Counted from the stretch's first letter, positions 18,288 to 29,675 are shown. The stretch: DNA of 64,000 nucleotides from Methanobrevibacter wolinii SH (GCF_000621965.1 NZ_JHWX01000013.1:29520-93519), one strand, 5' to 3'. The notes: generated by a model from the sequence alone, not told the origin. Program-made: numbers and translations.

Positions 18288-18440
18288 TTTTCTTAATTAT
18301 ATTTTTTTATAGAATATTCTTTTGAAGAGAAAATTTATAATAATTGTTTTTTTTTAATTATATTTTTTTATAGAATATTCTTTTGAAGAGAAAATTTATA
18401 ATAATTGTTTTTTTTTAATTATATTTTTTTATAAGATATT
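18288..18440 (+). repeat. 61-bp tandem repeat downstream of TPR paralog 7
   Basis: AGAATATTCTTTTGAAGAGA recurs at 18311 and 18372 in nearly identical 61-bp units, and a third partial unit begins near 18433. The T-rich stretches may act as serial terminators. Confidence 0.75.
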
Positions 18441-18839
18441 TTTTATTTTTTAATCAATTTGGTGGTTTTAAGCAGTAGTATTAAAAAATATATTAAAGTA
18501 AAATTAGATAAAAAACTTTAAAAATTATTTAAAGTTTAAATTTTATTTTTTTTTTTAAAAACGTATTTCTATTTTTTTAGATTTAAAGTAGATATAATGA
18601 TTATAAAACTATTTTTTGTTTAAATTTTATTTAATAACTTCAATTTTTCTAAATTTATTTATTTTCAAGTTTTAAGTAAATTATATATTAAATTATATAT
18701 AACTTTAATGGGATTATAGATTTTAGTTCATTTTTTATAAACTATTTTGCATTGTTCGAATAAAAAATTTTATATATTTTTATTAACATACTGTTCATTG
18801 TCAATCTATGTTATATTCATATATATAATATAAATTGAT
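18441..18839. other. Upstream region of the adhesin-like gene
   Basis: AT-rich with no gene. A TTCGAA followed by TTTTATATA (about 18758-18777) resembles the BRE-TATA arrangement also seen before the F420H2 oxidase gene, so a promoter for the surface protein is likely here. Confidence 0.4.
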
Positions 18840-21407
18840 GTGTTTGGGGGTTATATTATTAAAGAAATTAATAGGAAATTAATATTATTTTTTTCATGTT
18901 TTTTAATAATATTATTTATAAGTTCAGTTAGTGCAGTAGATAGTAATTCTACAGATTCACTAGATAATCAAGATTTATCTGTTTTTCAGGATAACGATGA
19001 TTTATATATTTCTGAAAACAGTATAAATACTTCGAATAATAAAAATCAAGTATCTATCTTGAAAAGTTCGGGTCATAAATCTTTTACAGATTTACAGAAT
19101 TTAATTGATTCTAATAAGAATGGAACAATTGATTTAAATTCTGATTATATTTATAATGATAATGATAATAAGAATGGTATTTTAATTATTAATAAATCTA
19201 TTATTATTAATGGAAATAACCATATTATTAATGCAAATAATCATTATATTGTTTTTAATGTATCTTTATCTACAGTTAAATTAAATAATATACATTTAAC
19301 TAATGGTTATGAAGATAAGAATACTATTGAGGGATTAGTGGAAATTAATAAGTCTAATGCTACTTTCATAAATTCAAGTTTTTCAAATACTAAAGGAAGA
19401 ATTTTTTATTCATATAACTCAAATTTTACTTTAAATAAATGTAAGGTTATAAATATTTCTCAAGCTTATCTTGATAATCTAAATAACCAATTTAGTTGTT
19501 TAGCATTATTCTCTTCACATTCTAATATTTCAATTAATAATACATTATTTAAAGATATTGGTGAAGGAATATATTCTGGTTCAATCTTTAGTAATTATGA
19601 TAATTTTACTATAGATAATTCTAACTTTACTAATTCAAGTTCTATTGATAAAGGTGGAGCGTTGTATATAATAGCTGGTGATGCAGTTATCTCTAATTGT
19701 AATTTTGATAATTGTAGTTCTAGAAAAGGTGGAGGAGCTATTATTACAAATAAAGAAAGAAATATAATTATTAAAAATTCTAGATTTAATAATAATTATT
19801 TAAATTCTGATTCTCCTAGGTATTCTTTTGTTGGAAAAGGAGGAGCTTGTGATTTTGGTGATTCTAATGTTACAGTTATGGATTCAAAATTTAATAATAA
19901 CTCCGCTAATCTTGGAGGCGCAATCTTTTTTGAAAATAAAAATGTATATAATAATAATGTTTTAAATATTAAAGATTGCGATTTTAATAATAATAATGCT
20001 ATTTATGGCGGATCTATTTATTGTTTGTATAATTATTTAACAAATGTAAATAATTCCAAATTTAATAATGGCATTTCTTACTTTGGTGGAGCTATTACTT
20101 GTGCTGGAGGTAATTTAACTGTAAATAACAGTGAATTTAAAAATGGTAAATCTAAATTTGGTGGTGCAATAGTTACAGATAAAAATTTAACAATAGCAAA
20201 CTCTAAATTTAGTAATAATCATGCTAATGTTGGTAATGATATTGCAAGGTTTAATTCAACTTTTAATTTAATAAATACAAGTGCTAATATTTATACATTT
20301 GATAATTTATTACATACTACAGGAGATAATTATAGAAATGTTTCTATAAACGATACATCTAATGGTTTTTGTTCTGAAGCTGTTATTCATCAGCCTCATA
20401 ATGGACAAGAATATTTTGTATATGATACTAGTATTTTTTATAATAAGTTAAACAATAAACCAATTAGTGAATACCTTAAAATATTATTATATAAATATTA
20501 TTTTAAATCTAATTTAACAGCTTTTGAACTTCAAAAAGTCGTCTGGGCATTTTCTGAGTATCAATATGAGAATATTGATATATATAGAGATATTATTGTA
20601 AATGATAAAATTAAGCAAGTCGTTAAAGATGTTATTGGAATTTATAATGGTGGATTTAGAGTTCCTGATTATGGTGCTACAGATATCCTTGATAATGGTT
20701 CTGTAAGAGTCTATCAATTTGCTAGTTTATTTTCTCCATTTTCTCAGAATTTGTTAGATTTTAAATTTACTTATATTGATAATGTTTTACCCGATTTTAA
20801 TGTAGAAAAACTAGCATTAAATAAAACCGTTGAACTTAATAATCAAGCTAGTTTCAATATTGTTGTTAGAAATAATGGAACTATAATGTTAAATAATATA
20901 GCTATATTTGAAAACAATTATGACGGTCTTGTATATGACAGTTGGAAACCTATAAATGGTGTTTGGATTTTTAATGGTGATGATGATAAACATTCATGGT
21001 TATTAAAAAATTTAGGTATTAATCAAACTGCAATTATTGAAGTTACTTTTAATACTACAAAAATTGGTAACTTTACTAATGTTGTATTTGTAAAATCTAA
21101 TGAAACCACTAATAAAACAGCAAATTCTTCTATTGAAGTTGTAAAACCAAAACATCATAATAATGAAACTGTTAATAATACAAATAGTTCTAATAATAAA
21201 ACTATTAATAATAATGGTTCTAATAATAAGACTATTAATTATAAAAATAATACAAGAACAATTTCAAATTCAGTTTATAATTTTACTAATAATAAAGGAG
21301 CGGCTATTGCTAAAGCAGTTGGTACTCCTGCAACAGGTAATCCAATAAGTATTATATTATTAGCATTAATATTACTTGGTTTAATTTCAATTAAACATAA
21401 AAAATAA
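18840..21407 (+). CDS. Adhesin-like secreted protein with parallel beta-helix
   Basis: About 850 residues. A signal peptide (KLILFFSCFLIILFISSVSA) leads into a right-handed beta-helix of Asn-rich turns with GGA motifs (GGALYI, GGGAIIT, GGAIFFE, GGAITCA) at about 90-470. A separate domain at about 510-620 and a DUF11/CARDB-like beta domain (about 650-755) follow. The Asn/Thr spacer ends in a sorting-like TPATGNP, a hydrophobic segment and KHKK. This is the build of Methanobacteriales adhesin-like proteins, anchored outside the cell. The start is uncertain: GTG at 18840, or ATT at 18858 placed 6 bases after a strong GGGGGT site. Confidence 0.85.
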   Translation: MFGGYIIKEINRKLILFFSCFLIILFISSVSAVDSNSTDSLDNQDLSVFQDNDDLYISENSINTSNNKNQVSILKSSGHKSFTDLQNLIDSNKNGTIDLNSDYIYNDNDNKNGILIINKSIIINGNNHIINANNHYIVFNVSLSTVKLNNIHLTNGYEDKNTIEGLVEINKSNATFINSSFSNTKGRIFYSYNSNFTLNKCKVINISQAYLDNLNNQFSCLALFSSHSNISINNTLFKDIGEGIYSGSIFSNYDNFTIDNSNFTNSSSIDKGGALYIIAGDAVISNCNFDNCSSRKGGGAIITNKERNIIIKNSRFNNNYLNSDSPRYSFVGKGGACDFGDSNVTVMDSKFNNNSANLGGAIFFENKNVYNNNVLNIKDCDFNNNNAIYGGSIYCLYNYLTNVNNSKFNNGISYFGGAITCAGGNLTVNNSEFKNGKSKFGGAIVTDKNLTIANSKFSNNHANVGNDIARFNSTFNLINTSANIYTFDNLLHTTGDNYRNVSINDTSNGFCSEAVIHQPHNGQEYFVYDTSIFYNKLNNKPISEYLKILLYKYYFKSNLTAFELQKVVWAFSEYQYENIDIYRDIIVNDKIKQVVKDVIGIYNGGFRVPDYGATDILDNGSVRVYQFASLFSPFSQNLLDFKFTYIDNVLPDFNVEKLALNKTVELNNQASFNIVVRNNGTIMLNNIAIFENNYDGLVYDSWKPINGVWIFNGDDDKHSWLLKNLGINQTAIIEVTFNTTKIGNFTNVVFVKSNETTNKTANSSIEVVKPKHHNNETVNNTNSSNNKTINNNGSNNKTINYKNNTRTISNSVYNFTNNKGAAIAKAVGTPATGNPISIILLALILLGLISIKHKK

Positions 21408-21756
21408 TATTAAAAAATTTCATATTTAAATTTTTATTTTATTTGAAAAAATTATATTTATAATTAAAATATATTAATATTAAAATTATATTATTTAATT
21501 TTTTTAATTTTTTTATTTTTTTTTTAATAATAAATTTCTATTTTTTTAGAATATTTCTATATAAATCTTTATTTTTGATTGTAATGATTATTTTTTATTT
21601 AGAGATTTTAGAAGATTAAACTTTTAACTTATTTTAGTTTTAGGATATAGTCATGTTTTAATAGCTTATATTTTTTATAATTTTATTTTTTATTTTTTAT
21701 TTTAATTTAGTTTTTTTACTAAAATTTTAATTATAATAATATTCAAAATATTTTTT
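21408..21756. other. AT-rich intergenic region
   Basis: T-rich sequence after the adhesin gene with no gene or clear repeat; the flavoprotein gene that follows has no obvious ribosome binding site. Confidence 0.4.
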
Positions 21757-23019
21757 ATGAAATATGATATTGCAATAATTGGTGGAGGACCTAGTGGAAT
21801 TTTAGCAGGAATTAAAGCAGCTAATTATAATCCTAATATTAATGTTCTTATTATAGAAAAAAATAGTAAATTAGGTAAGAAATTAAGTATTACTGGTCAA
21901 GGACGTTGTAATATTACAAATAATTCACCAATTCGTGAAACACTTAAAAAATATAGTAAAAAAGATAGTAAATTTATTAAACATGCTTTTTATTCATTTA
22001 AAAACAATGAACTTCTAGATATTTTTAGAAATAAGGGACTTGAATTTAAAGTTGAAGATAATAATCGCGTTTTTCCAATTACTAATAATGCAGAATCTGT
22101 TATTAATATTTTAAATGAATATATTTTAGATTTAAATATAGATCTTAAATTAAATAATGAAGTTTTAGATGTTTTAAATAATGATGATGAATTTTTAATA
22201 AAAACAGATAAAAATGATTATATTTCTAAAAAATTAATTATTTCTACTGGTGGAATAACTTATCCATATACTGGTTCTACTGGTGATGGTTATAAATTTG
22301 CTAAGACTTTAGGTCATTCTATAGAAACAATTAAACCAGGTTTATTTCCATTTATTGTAAATGATTCAAATTTAACTTCTCTTAGTGGATTAAGTTTTAA
22401 AAATATAAAAACTTCATTCAAATATGATAATAAAACTATTGAAGAAAAAGGAGATTTACTTATTTCTAATAATGGTATTACTGGGCCAGCTATAATTAAT
22501 ATAAGTAGGGAATTTATAAAATTAGAAGATTATGATTTATTATTTAATAAAAAAAATTTTAAAAAAGAAACAATATTCATTGATTTTATTCCTAGTTTAA
22601 ATAGAGAAGAAATTAAAAAAGACTTTATTAAAAATTCAAAAACAAAAAAAGAGGTTCATAATTATCTTAGAAAATATTTACCAAATAAATTTACCTTTTA
22701 CTTCTTAAATAAACTTAATATAAATTTAAATACTAAAATGAATAATCTTAATAAATCAAATCGTAATAAAATTATTGAAAATCTTAAAAATTTTCCAATT
22801 GAAGTTGATGGTATTATTGATAAAGCAGGATTTGTTACTGTAGGTGGAATATCTTTAAATGAAATTAATCCAAAAACTATGGAATCTAATATAATCCCAG
22901 GACTTTATTTTGCTGGAGAGATTTTAGATATTTGCGGTCCTACTGGAGGATATAACTTACAAATAGCATTTACAACAGGTAGTTTAGCTGGAGAATCTGC
23001 AAGTAAATCAATTAAATAA
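21757..23019 (+). CDS. BaiN/HI0933-family FAD-dependent oxidoreductase
   Basis: 420 residues. The N-terminal Rossmann motif is GGGPSGILAGIKAA, and the family's second signature is GKKLSITGQGRCNITN. Further signatures are STGGITYPYTGSTGDGYKFA and a C-terminal FAD contact, LYFAGEILDICGPTGGYNLQ. The family (HI0933, RdsA, BaiN) comprises NAD(P)/FAD oxidoreductases of poorly defined substrates. Length is normal. It stands alone between AT-rich spacers, so context gives no hint of substrate. Confidence 0.88.
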   Translation: MKYDIAIIGGGPSGILAGIKAANYNPNINVLIIEKNSKLGKKLSITGQGRCNITNNSPIRETLKKYSKKDSKFIKHAFYSFKNNELLDIFRNKGLEFKVEDNNRVFPITNNAESVINILNEYILDLNIDLKLNNEVLDVLNNDDEFLIKTDKNDYISKKLIISTGGITYPYTGSTGDGYKFAKTLGHSIETIKPGLFPFIVNDSNLTSLSGLSFKNIKTSFKYDNKTIEEKGDLLISNNGITGPAIINISREFIKLEDYDLLFNKKNFKKETIFIDFIPSLNREEIKKDFIKNSKTKKEVHNYLRKYLPNKFTFYFLNKLNINLNTKMNNLNKSNRNKIIENLKNFPIEVDGIIDKAGFVTVGGISLNEINPKTMESNIIPGLYFAGEILDICGPTGGYNLQIAFTTGSLAGESASKSIK

Positions 23020-23261
23020 TTTTATTAAAAACTTAAATTTTTAATTTAAAAATAGATGTTTTTTAGGTTTTAGTTTTTATGGTATTTTTAGTTTAAAGAT
23101 AAATGTTTTTAAAAGATTTAATTTTTAAATAATCATGCTTTCACAGATTATTATAAAATTAGTTTAAATTTTATTGATTTGATATTTATTTAAAATTAGT
23201 AATTTTTAATTTTTTTGATGTTTTATTGTATATTTAAAAATTAAAATATAGATAATGAATT

Positions 23262-23507
23262 TTAATCATCATCTATTTTTACACCCATTTTACCTGCCAT
23301 TCTACCAAGTAAGAGAGTTACAACTACTGCAATAACAGTTACTGCTATAGCATAGAAAAGCATACCATTAAGTTCACTTCCTGCAGGCATGAAAGTTTGT
23401 ATTAATTTAGAAATAGCACTGTTCCATGCTAAACCTGCAACTAATGCAAATGCGGTAGTTATTAATGTAATCATTGTTTTTATAACTTCTTTTCCTACAT
23501 CAGACAT
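23262..23507 (-). CDS. Small membrane protein, DUF5654 type
   Basis: 81 residues with two predicted membrane helices: TMITLITTAFALVAGLAWN and LFYAIAVTVIAVVVTLLLG. The ends are charged. It resembles the DUF5654 family common in methanogens, of unknown function. AAGGAGAAA lies before the ATG on the minus strand. The spacer to the next gene is divergent and holds a dispersed element. Confidence 0.75.
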   Translation of the reverse strand: MSDVGKEVIKTMITLITTAFALVAGLAWNSAISKLIQTFMPAGSELNGMLFYAIAVTVIAVVVTLLLGRMAGKMGVKIDDD

Positions 23508-23833
23508 TATTTTTTCTCCTTATTTTTTTTAAAGTAATTGAAAATAGTTTTTAATATACTTAATCTATTTTATGAAATATTAATATTCATTTTAAAAATA
23601 GTTCATTTAATATTAAAAACTTATAACTACTTGTTTATTTGTTTTGTTTTTTATTATATATATACTATATTTTTAAAATCTATAATTAAACATAGTATTT
23701 TTATATATTATTATTTTAAAATTCTTTAGTTTATCTTTTAAAATAAGAAAATTTAACTTTAAATAAAAGTAACATTAATTATTGAATAAATATAAAGTAT
23801 ATATTATAAAAATTTAAATTATTATTTAGTCTT

Positions 23834-23917
23834 GTTGAAATCTTGGAATGAAATTTAATTTTTAAATTAAAAATAATGGTTTAAAAACTTAAATTTTTAA
23901 GTAAAACTTTTTTCAAC
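23834..23917. repeat. Dispersed intergenic element, diverged copy
   Basis: Begins GTTGAAATCTTGG and ends TTTTTTCAAC; the interior is only loosely like the other copies. It lies in the divergent spacer 23508-23957, in which no other gene or element was seen. Confidence 0.5.
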
Positions 23918-23957
23918 ATAATTTATTATTTAGTATTTAAATAAAGATGTGATAAAA

Positions 23958-24605
23958 ATGTTTATGGGAGCATCTACAGAGCAAGGAATGGATATTGCAA
24001 CAAAAAGTAGGGAAATTATTCGTTCACTTATAGGTGATGATACAAAGGATATGACTCCTGCTGAAAGAGATATTGTTGAACGTGTAGTTCACTCAACTGC
24101 AGACCCAGAATATAGTAAAATTATATCAATAAGTCCAAATTTTGTTGATATAAGTATTAAAGCACTTAAGAATAATGAAGATATACTTACAGATATTAAT
24201 ATGGTTAAAGTAGGTATTACTCAATATGATGGTAATGTTTATTCTTATATTAAAGATGATAATGTAAGAGAATATGCAAAAAATAAACAAATTACAAGAG
24301 CTGCTGCTGCAATAGAATATGCTGCTAAAGAAGACTTTGAAGGAATAATTGTAATTGGAAATGCACCAACATCTCTTTTTAAATCAATTGAACTTGTAGA
24401 AAATGGAGAATTAAATGCAAAATCAATTGTTGGAGTTCCTGTAGGTTTTGTAAAAGCTGCAGATTCAAAAGAAGCTCTTTCAAAAACAAACATTCCTCAT
24501 GTGATTACTCGTGGTCCTAAAGGAGGAACACCTGTTGCTGTAGCATGTGTTAATAGTTTAATTTCAACTATGAAAAATGAAAATTATTATCAAATTAAAG
24601 ATTAA
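23958..24605 (+). CDS. cbiC: Cobalt-precorrin-8 methylmutase
   Basis: A 215-residue CbiC/CobH-family enzyme that moves a methyl group in anaerobic cobalamin (factor III/corrinoid) synthesis. The catalytic His region VVHSTADPEY and the substrate loop PVGFVKAADSKEAL with GPKGGTPVAVA are clear. ATG at 23958 is chosen because GATGTGAT precedes it; GTG at 23949 is possible. It is followed 68 bp on by hemL, so two tetrapyrrole genes are neighbours. Confidence 0.9.
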   Translation: MFMGASTEQGMDIATKSREIIRSLIGDDTKDMTPAERDIVERVVHSTADPEYSKIISISPNFVDISIKALKNNEDILTDINMVKVGITQYDGNVYSYIKDDNVREYAKNKQITRAAAAIEYAAKEDFEGIIVIGNAPTSLFKSIELVENGELNAKSIVGVPVGFVKAADSKEALSKTNIPHVITRGPKGGTPVAVACVNSLISTMKNENYYQIKD

Positions 24606-24673
24606 ATTTTTATATAATTAAGTAAATTATCAATTTTAATATAATAATTAAATTAAATAACTGATGTGATATT

Positions 24674-25942
24674 ATGAATTCAAAAGATTTATACGAATTA
24701 GCTAAAGAATGTATGCCTGGTGGAGTAAATTCTCCTGTAAGAGCATATGAACCTTATCCATTTTTTGTAAAAAAAGGACATGGGTCAAAAATATATGATG
24801 AAGAGGGAAATGTTTATATTGATCATTGTCTTGCTTATGGTCCATTGATTCTTGGCCATGCAAATAGTGTTTTAAATCATGCAATAGAACAACAATTAAA
24901 ATTAGGTAATGATTTTGGTGCACCTCATGTAAAAGAGATTGAACTTGCTCGTGAAGTAATTGATAGAGTACCTTGTGCTGAAATGGTAAGATTCTGTAAT
25001 TCTGGAACAGAAGCTACAATGAGTGCAATTAGACTTGCAAGAGGTTTTACTGGTAAAAATAAAATTATTAAATTTGAAGGAGCATATCATGGAGCACATG
25101 ATTATGTACTTGTAAAATCAGGTTCTGGAGGAGCATGTAAACCTGATTCTCTTGGAATTCCTGAAGAAACAACTGTAAACACATTATCTTGTCCATATAA
25201 TGATGAAGATGCTTTAACTGATTTAATTGTAAAAAATGAAGATGATATTGCTGCAGTTATTATTGAACCTGTAATGGGAAATATTGGTTGTGTTGTACCT
25301 GATGAAGGTTTCCTTGAATTTGTACGTGAGATTACAAGAGAAAAAGGTATTTTATTAATATTTGATGAGGTTATTACTGGATTTAGAATAGCACGTGGTG
25401 GTGCTCAAGAGTATTTTGATATTAAACCAGATCTTGCAACTTTTGCTAAAATTTTAGCAGGAGGATTCCCAATTGGTGCTATTGCTGGACGTAGAGATAT
25501 TATGGAAATGTTTGCTCCATCTGGACCTATTTATCAAGCAGGAACACTTAGTGGTAATCCAATAAGTATGGCTGCAGGTATTGCTACTATGAAACAGTTA
25601 GATTATAATTTTTATAATGATCTTAATAGTAAAGGTCAAGATTTAAGAGAATCAATATCTGATACTGTTGAGGATTTAAATCTTAATGTTCAACCTGTTG
25701 GAATAGGATCTATGTTCCAAATTTATTTCAATCCTAATGAGGTACATAATTATCTTGATGCTCAAAAATCAGATACTAAACGTTTTAATGTATACTTTAA
25801 AGAATTACTTAAACAAAATGTCTTTATACCACCTAGTCAATTTGAATGTAACTTTATTTCAATTAAACATACTGATGAAGATTTAGAAAAAACTGCAGAT
25901 GCAATTGAAAATGCTCTTAAAGTTGCATATGAACTAGATTAA
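24674..25942 (+). CDS. hemL: Glutamate-1-semialdehyde 2,1-aminomutase
   Basis: 422 residues, PLP-dependent class III aminotransferase fold. It converts glutamate-1-semialdehyde to 5-aminolevulinate, the first dedicated tetrapyrrole precursor. Visible are [12 protein letters not shown] near the start, [14 protein letters not shown], the PLP Asp in [10 protein letters not shown], and the Schiff-base Lys in [14 protein letters not shown]. Length is typical. GATGTGATATT precedes the ATG. Together with cbiC it supplies corrinoid, F430 and siroheme precursors. Confidence 0.95.
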   Translation: MNSKDLYELAKECMPGGVNSPVRAYEPYPFFVKKGHGSKIYDEEGNVYIDHCLAYGPLILGHANSVLNHAIEQQLKLGNDFGAPHVKEIELAREVIDRVPCAEMVRFCNSGTEATMSAIRLARGFTGKNKIIKFEGAYHGAHDYVLVKSGSGGACKPDSLGIPEETTVNTLSCPYNDEDALTDLIVKNEDDIAAVIIEPVMGNIGCVVPDEGFLEFVREITREKGILLIFDEVITGFRIARGGAQEYFDIKPDLATFAKILAGGFPIGAIAGRRDIMEMFAPSGPIYQAGTLSGNPISMAAGIATMKQLDYNFYNDLNSKGQDLRESISDTVEDLNLNVQPVGIGSMFQIYFNPNEVHNYLDAQKSDTKRFNVYFKELLKQNVFIPPSQFECNFISIKHTDEDLEKTADAIENALKVAYELD

Positions 25943-26267
25943 TTCATTTCTCTCTTTTTTTTATTTTTTTAAATATTTTAAAGTTTTTATAAGTTTAGTT
26001 TTTTTAAGTGTTTTTAAAGTATTTTAAGCTTTTTTGTAAGTTTAGTTTTTTTTTATTTTCTAAAACAATTTAAAACATTTTATAAGAATAAGCATTTTAT
26101 AGTTTTAAATATGTTTTTTTAGTTTTTTTATAAAAATAAGCTTTTTTTAATCTCTAAATATATTTAAAATTTTTTCATGAAAATAAGTTTTTTTATTAAA
26201 ATAAGTTTTTGATTTAAATTTAGAGTTTGTAAATAAATTGTAGGATAAAGAAGTTAAATTTAACTTT
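25943..26267 (+). repeat. T-rich convergent spacer with short repeats
   Basis: Between convergent genes. Repeats of the type AAGTTTTTATAAGTTTAGTT recur loosely at about 25981-26200. Long T runs may terminate hemL. No gene seen. Confidence 0.4.
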
Positions 26268-26996
26268 TTATCCAAATAATGATCCAAATCCTTTAGTTGA
26301 TAATAATCCAACAAAGTCTCCTTTTGGAGCCATTACAATATTTCCTTTTGAGTATTGGTCAAGTGCAGTTTGAACCATTGCAGCTTTTTTACTTGGATCT
26401 TTAGTTGCATTCGCCAATGCTTTAGTTAACATTAATACAGAGTTACCTCTAGTATTTTTAGCATTGTATTGCTCTTCACGTACTATACTAATTGAACTTG
26501 TATTAACTTTTTTTCCATCAACATATAATGGTCCTGCAGAATTCATGATTGCATTCATTGCTTCTGTATTAACAGCTACAACTGCATCAATTTTAACATG
26601 AGTGTTATATTCTACAATTTCTTTAGCATTTTCCATGGATTCTGTGGTATTATTATACCAAAATGAATCGTGAAGTAACATCTTAGATCCAGCACCTTGT
26701 GCTTGTGCTTCGGCAGGTTCGGCTTTAGTTGGGTGAGTCATACCATGAGGATAGACAGCAGTATAATTTTTGACAGTTCCATTTTGTAAATGGACAATAA
26801 ATGCCATATCACATGCTCCCATTCCTGGACGTTTTTCACCTTCATCAATAGCACAGACAAGAACATTTTTATCACCATGTGCTAGTTCACCAGAAGGTTG
26901 GCCTCCTCCTAAGAAGAGTGTACCGGCTAATACTGCAACCATACCAACTAATATTACTATTAATATTGCAATAATTAGTTTTTTAGTTCTTCTCAT
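26268..26996 (-). CDS. Membrane-anchored DUF4012-type protein
   Basis: About 242 residues. A basic N-terminus and one hydrophobic helix (LIIAILIVILVGMVAVLAG) anchor it, with the rest outside. The outer part (VLVCAIDEGEKRPGMGACD, later VDAVVAVNTEAMNAIMNSAGP) resembles DUF4012, related to LytR-CpsA-Psr proteins that attach polymers to cell walls. A role in pseudomurein or surface glycopolymer assembly is inference. ATG at 26996 fits the GTGAG upstream; GTG at 27005 is an alternative start. Base composition is a little GC-richer than neighbouring genes. Confidence 0.7.
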   Translation of the reverse strand: MRRTKKLIIAILIVILVGMVAVLAGTLFLGGGQPSGELAHGDKNVLVCAIDEGEKRPGMGACDMAFIVHLQNGTVKNYTAVYPHGMTHPTKAEPAEAQAQGAGSKMLLHDSFWYNNTTESMENAKEIVEYNTHVKIDAVVAVNTEAMNAIMNSAGPLYVDGKKVNTSSISIVREEQYNAKNTRGNSVLMLTKALANATKDPSKKAAMVQTALDQYSKGNIVMAPKGDFVGLLSTKGFGSLFG

Positions 26997-27005
26997 ATTT
27001 CTCAC

Positions 27006-27472
27006 TTAAAAATTTTTCATGACTCAACATTATTATACAACAAAATATAATTTTTTAATTAAAAAATTCATTTATTAGTAAATAAATTAAATCTTAGTTA
27101 TTTTATATTTTTTATTAAATATAAATATTATTACTTTTTTATAAAGTGTGCTTGAATTTCTACTTTGATTTTAAATTTGAATAGATTAACATAATTTAAT
27201 CTAGTGCCTTTTTTGTATAGAATTTCATAATTTTTAATCTTTTTTAAGAAAGTTTAACTTGTAAATTTAAGTTAATTTTTATATATATTATGAATTTAAT
27301 TAATCTATTATATTTATATTTTTTTATAATAAATTCTTTGATTTTTATGATATTTGTTTAGTTTATATCTAAATCTTTAAACATATCTCTATTTTTTATT
27401 ATTTTTACTTACTTTATTTTTAAATATAAATTAATAATTAAATTTATTAATTTTAAAAATAATTTTAATATA
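27006..27472. other. AT-rich divergent spacer
   Basis: Separates the divergent DUF4012 and mtxX genes. No gene or repeat was recognised; mtxX has no visible ribosome binding site, so its transcript may be nearly leaderless. Confidence 0.4.
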
Positions 27473-28228
27473 ATGATAAGAATTACAGTTGGTCTTGGGA
27501 AAAATAAGAATATTGTTAAAGCTTGTTCTATTTTAAATAAAAAAACTAATCTTAATATTAATATTGTTAAAAATGATGAAGAACTTATTTCTGCAATTTA
27601 TGATGATAATATTGATGGTGTAGTACGAGGATCACTTCCTGCATCAGGTGTAATTAAAAATCTTAAGAATAAAAGTTCTAATAAAATAAATAGGGCAACA
27701 TTTATTCATTCTAAAGAATATGAATTTTTAATCTTACCTGTAGGAATAGATGAAGGAAAAACTATTGAAGATAAAGTAACTTTAGCTAAGCAAGCAAGTG
27801 AATTTCTTTTAAAACTTAATCTTTCACCAAAAATAGCTATTTTATCTGGTGGGAGATCTGATGATTATGGTCGAACTAAAGAAATAGATAATATGCTTAA
27901 TGAAAGTTCTAAACTTTATGATATTCTTTCTAATGAATTTAATAAAGATGAAAAATTTAAGAATATTAATTATTCTATTAAGAATTATAATATATTAATT
28001 GAACAAGCAATTAATGATAAAAATAATATTATAATTGCACCTAATGGTATTATTGGTAATTATATATTTAGAATCCTTGTTTTATTATGTAAATGGCCAA
28101 GTTATGGTGGTGTAACTTTAGGTATTAATAATATTTATATTGATACTAGTCGTGATCAGACTGTTGAAGGTTATGTTAGAAGTATTGAATTAGCATATCG
28201 TTTAGCTTCTCTTAAAAATAATGAATAA
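27473..28228 (+). CDS. mtxX: Methanogenesis marker protein 4, MtxX-like
   Basis: 251 residues related to phosphate acyltransferases (GRSDDYGRTKEIDNML, APNGIIGNYIFRILVLLCKWPSYGG). Proteins of this type occur throughout methanogens and were named MtxX from a place near methyltransferase genes; the reaction is unknown. It is followed at 28476 by the prenyl synthase uppS, as in other Methanobacteriales as far as I recall. Length is normal. Confidence 0.85.
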   Translation: MIRITVGLGKNKNIVKACSILNKKTNLNINIVKNDEELISAIYDDNIDGVVRGSLPASGVIKNLKNKSSNKINRATFIHSKEYEFLILPVGIDEGKTIEDKVTLAKQASEFLLKLNLSPKIAILSGGRSDDYGRTKEIDNMLNESSKLYDILSNEFNKDEKFKNINYSIKNYNILIEQAINDKNNIIIAPNGIIGNYIFRILVLLCKWPSYGGVTLGINNIYIDTSRDQTVEGYVRSIELAYRLASLKNNE

Positions 28229-28475
28229 TAATTTTAATAATATTTTATTTTAATTTTTTTGACTTTTTTTTAATATTTTATTTATTTTCTTAAATTTATA
28301 GATAAGTATATTATAAATTAAGAAACAAATATTATAGTAATTATATATTTTTTTAAAGTTTTCTAAAATCTTATTGTAATTATATAATATTTTTTTAAAT
28401 ATTATAATAGATTATAAACTTATAATTTAATATTAATTCAATAGGATACATTAAAAATGAAAAAAAGGAATAAAT

Positions 28476-29240
28476 ATGGTTGCTCAATTTATTTATGATA
28501 TATATGAATGGTATCTTATGAAACACTTAGATTCAAGTAACATGCCTAAACACATTGCTATTATTATGGATGGTAATCGTAGATATAGTAAAATACAAGG
28601 GAATATTGATGTTGTTAAAGGTCATGAAATGGGTGTAGGTACTTTAGAGAAATTATTAGATTGGAGTATTGATTTAGGTATTAAAATTATCACTGTATAT
28701 GCTTTTTCTACAGAAAATTTTAATAGACCTAAGCATGAAGTAGAAGGTTTAATGGACCTTTTTGTTAAAAATTTTAAACGTTTAGTTACTCATGAAAAAA
28801 TACATAAATATCATATTAAAGTTCAGGTTGTTGGAAGAACTGATTTATTACCTGATAGAGTAAAAGAAGCTATTAATGAAGCAGAAGAATCAACTAAAGA
28901 TTATACTGATAGATTATTTAATCTTGCAATTGGTTATGATGGAAGACTTGAAATTGTTGATGCTGTTAAAAAAATATATAAAGATATTGAAGCAGGAAAT
29001 ATTAGTATAGATGATGTTGATGAAGATTTAATTAGTAAAAACCTTTATACTGCTGGTTTAGAAGATCCAAATCTTATTATTAGAACTAGTGGTGAAGAAA
29101 GGTTAAGTGGTTTCTTACTATGGCAATCTTCTTATTCTGAATTATATTTCTGTGATAGTTTATGGCCAGAATTTAGAAAAACTGACTTTTTAAGAGCTAT
29201 ACGTGATTATCAATCAAGAGATAGACGTTTTGGTACATAG
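28476..29240 (+). CDS. uppS: Cis-prenyltransferase (undecaprenyl-diphosphate synthase family)
   Basis: 254 residues. It extends prenyl diphosphate with isopentenyl diphosphate units to make the lipid carrier for pseudomurein and glycan precursors. The catalytic [11 protein letters not shown] motif and the C-terminal [20 protein letters not shown] with WPEFR are complete. GGAATAA precedes the ATG. The spacer 28229-28475 before it is AT-rich and featureless. Confidence 0.93.
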   Translation: MVAQFIYDIYEWYLMKHLDSSNMPKHIAIIMDGNRRYSKIQGNIDVVKGHEMGVGTLEKLLDWSIDLGIKIITVYAFSTENFNRPKHEVEGLMDLFVKNFKRLVTHEKIHKYHIKVQVVGRTDLLPDRVKEAINEAEESTKDYTDRLFNLAIGYDGRLEIVDAVKKIYKDIEAGNISIDDVDEDLISKNLYTAGLEDPNLIIRTSGEERLSGFLLWQSSYSELYFCDSLWPEFRKTDFLRAIRDYQSRDRRFGT

Positions 29241-29675
29241 TTTTTCTATTATATATTTTTATCTTTTTTTAAGATTTATTCAAAATCATTTAAGGTAAAT
29301 ATTTTAAATTTAAGAACAATATTCTTTTTTAAAATTGAATTTTAAATAAAATGCATTTAATGGATTTTTTAGAATTTATTAAAGTTTGTATTTTGGTATA
29401 ATTTTTTCATAACTTTAATAATATTTTTTTAATCTTTTTAATGGTTTTTATATAAGTTTTAGGTATTTTTAATAGTTTTTTTAATTTTTTAAGTGATTTT
29501 ATATAGGTTTTATGTATTTATTTTTTAATCTTAAATTTAAAATGATTTAATATAGTTTTAGGTATTTTTTAATAGTTTAAGTGATTATATAGGTTTTAGA
29601 TATTTTTAATAGTATTTTTAATCATTAGATGCTTTGATATAGATTTTAGTTAAGTATTTTTTTTAAGTGATTTTT
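29241..29675 (+). repeat. T-rich region with degenerate tandem repeats
   Basis: From about 29430 units resembling TTTTAGGTATTTTTAATAGT recur four times at spacings of about 40-70 bp. No gene is seen. The array lies downstream of uppS and upstream of the TatD-family gene. Confidence 0.5.

Noticed and set aside
24245..24493. Minus-strand frame inside cbiC, and similar antisense frames in hemL, the AEC carrier, HdrB-like and thermosome genes
   Set aside because: All lie opposite genes with clear family motifs and lack ribosome binding sites.
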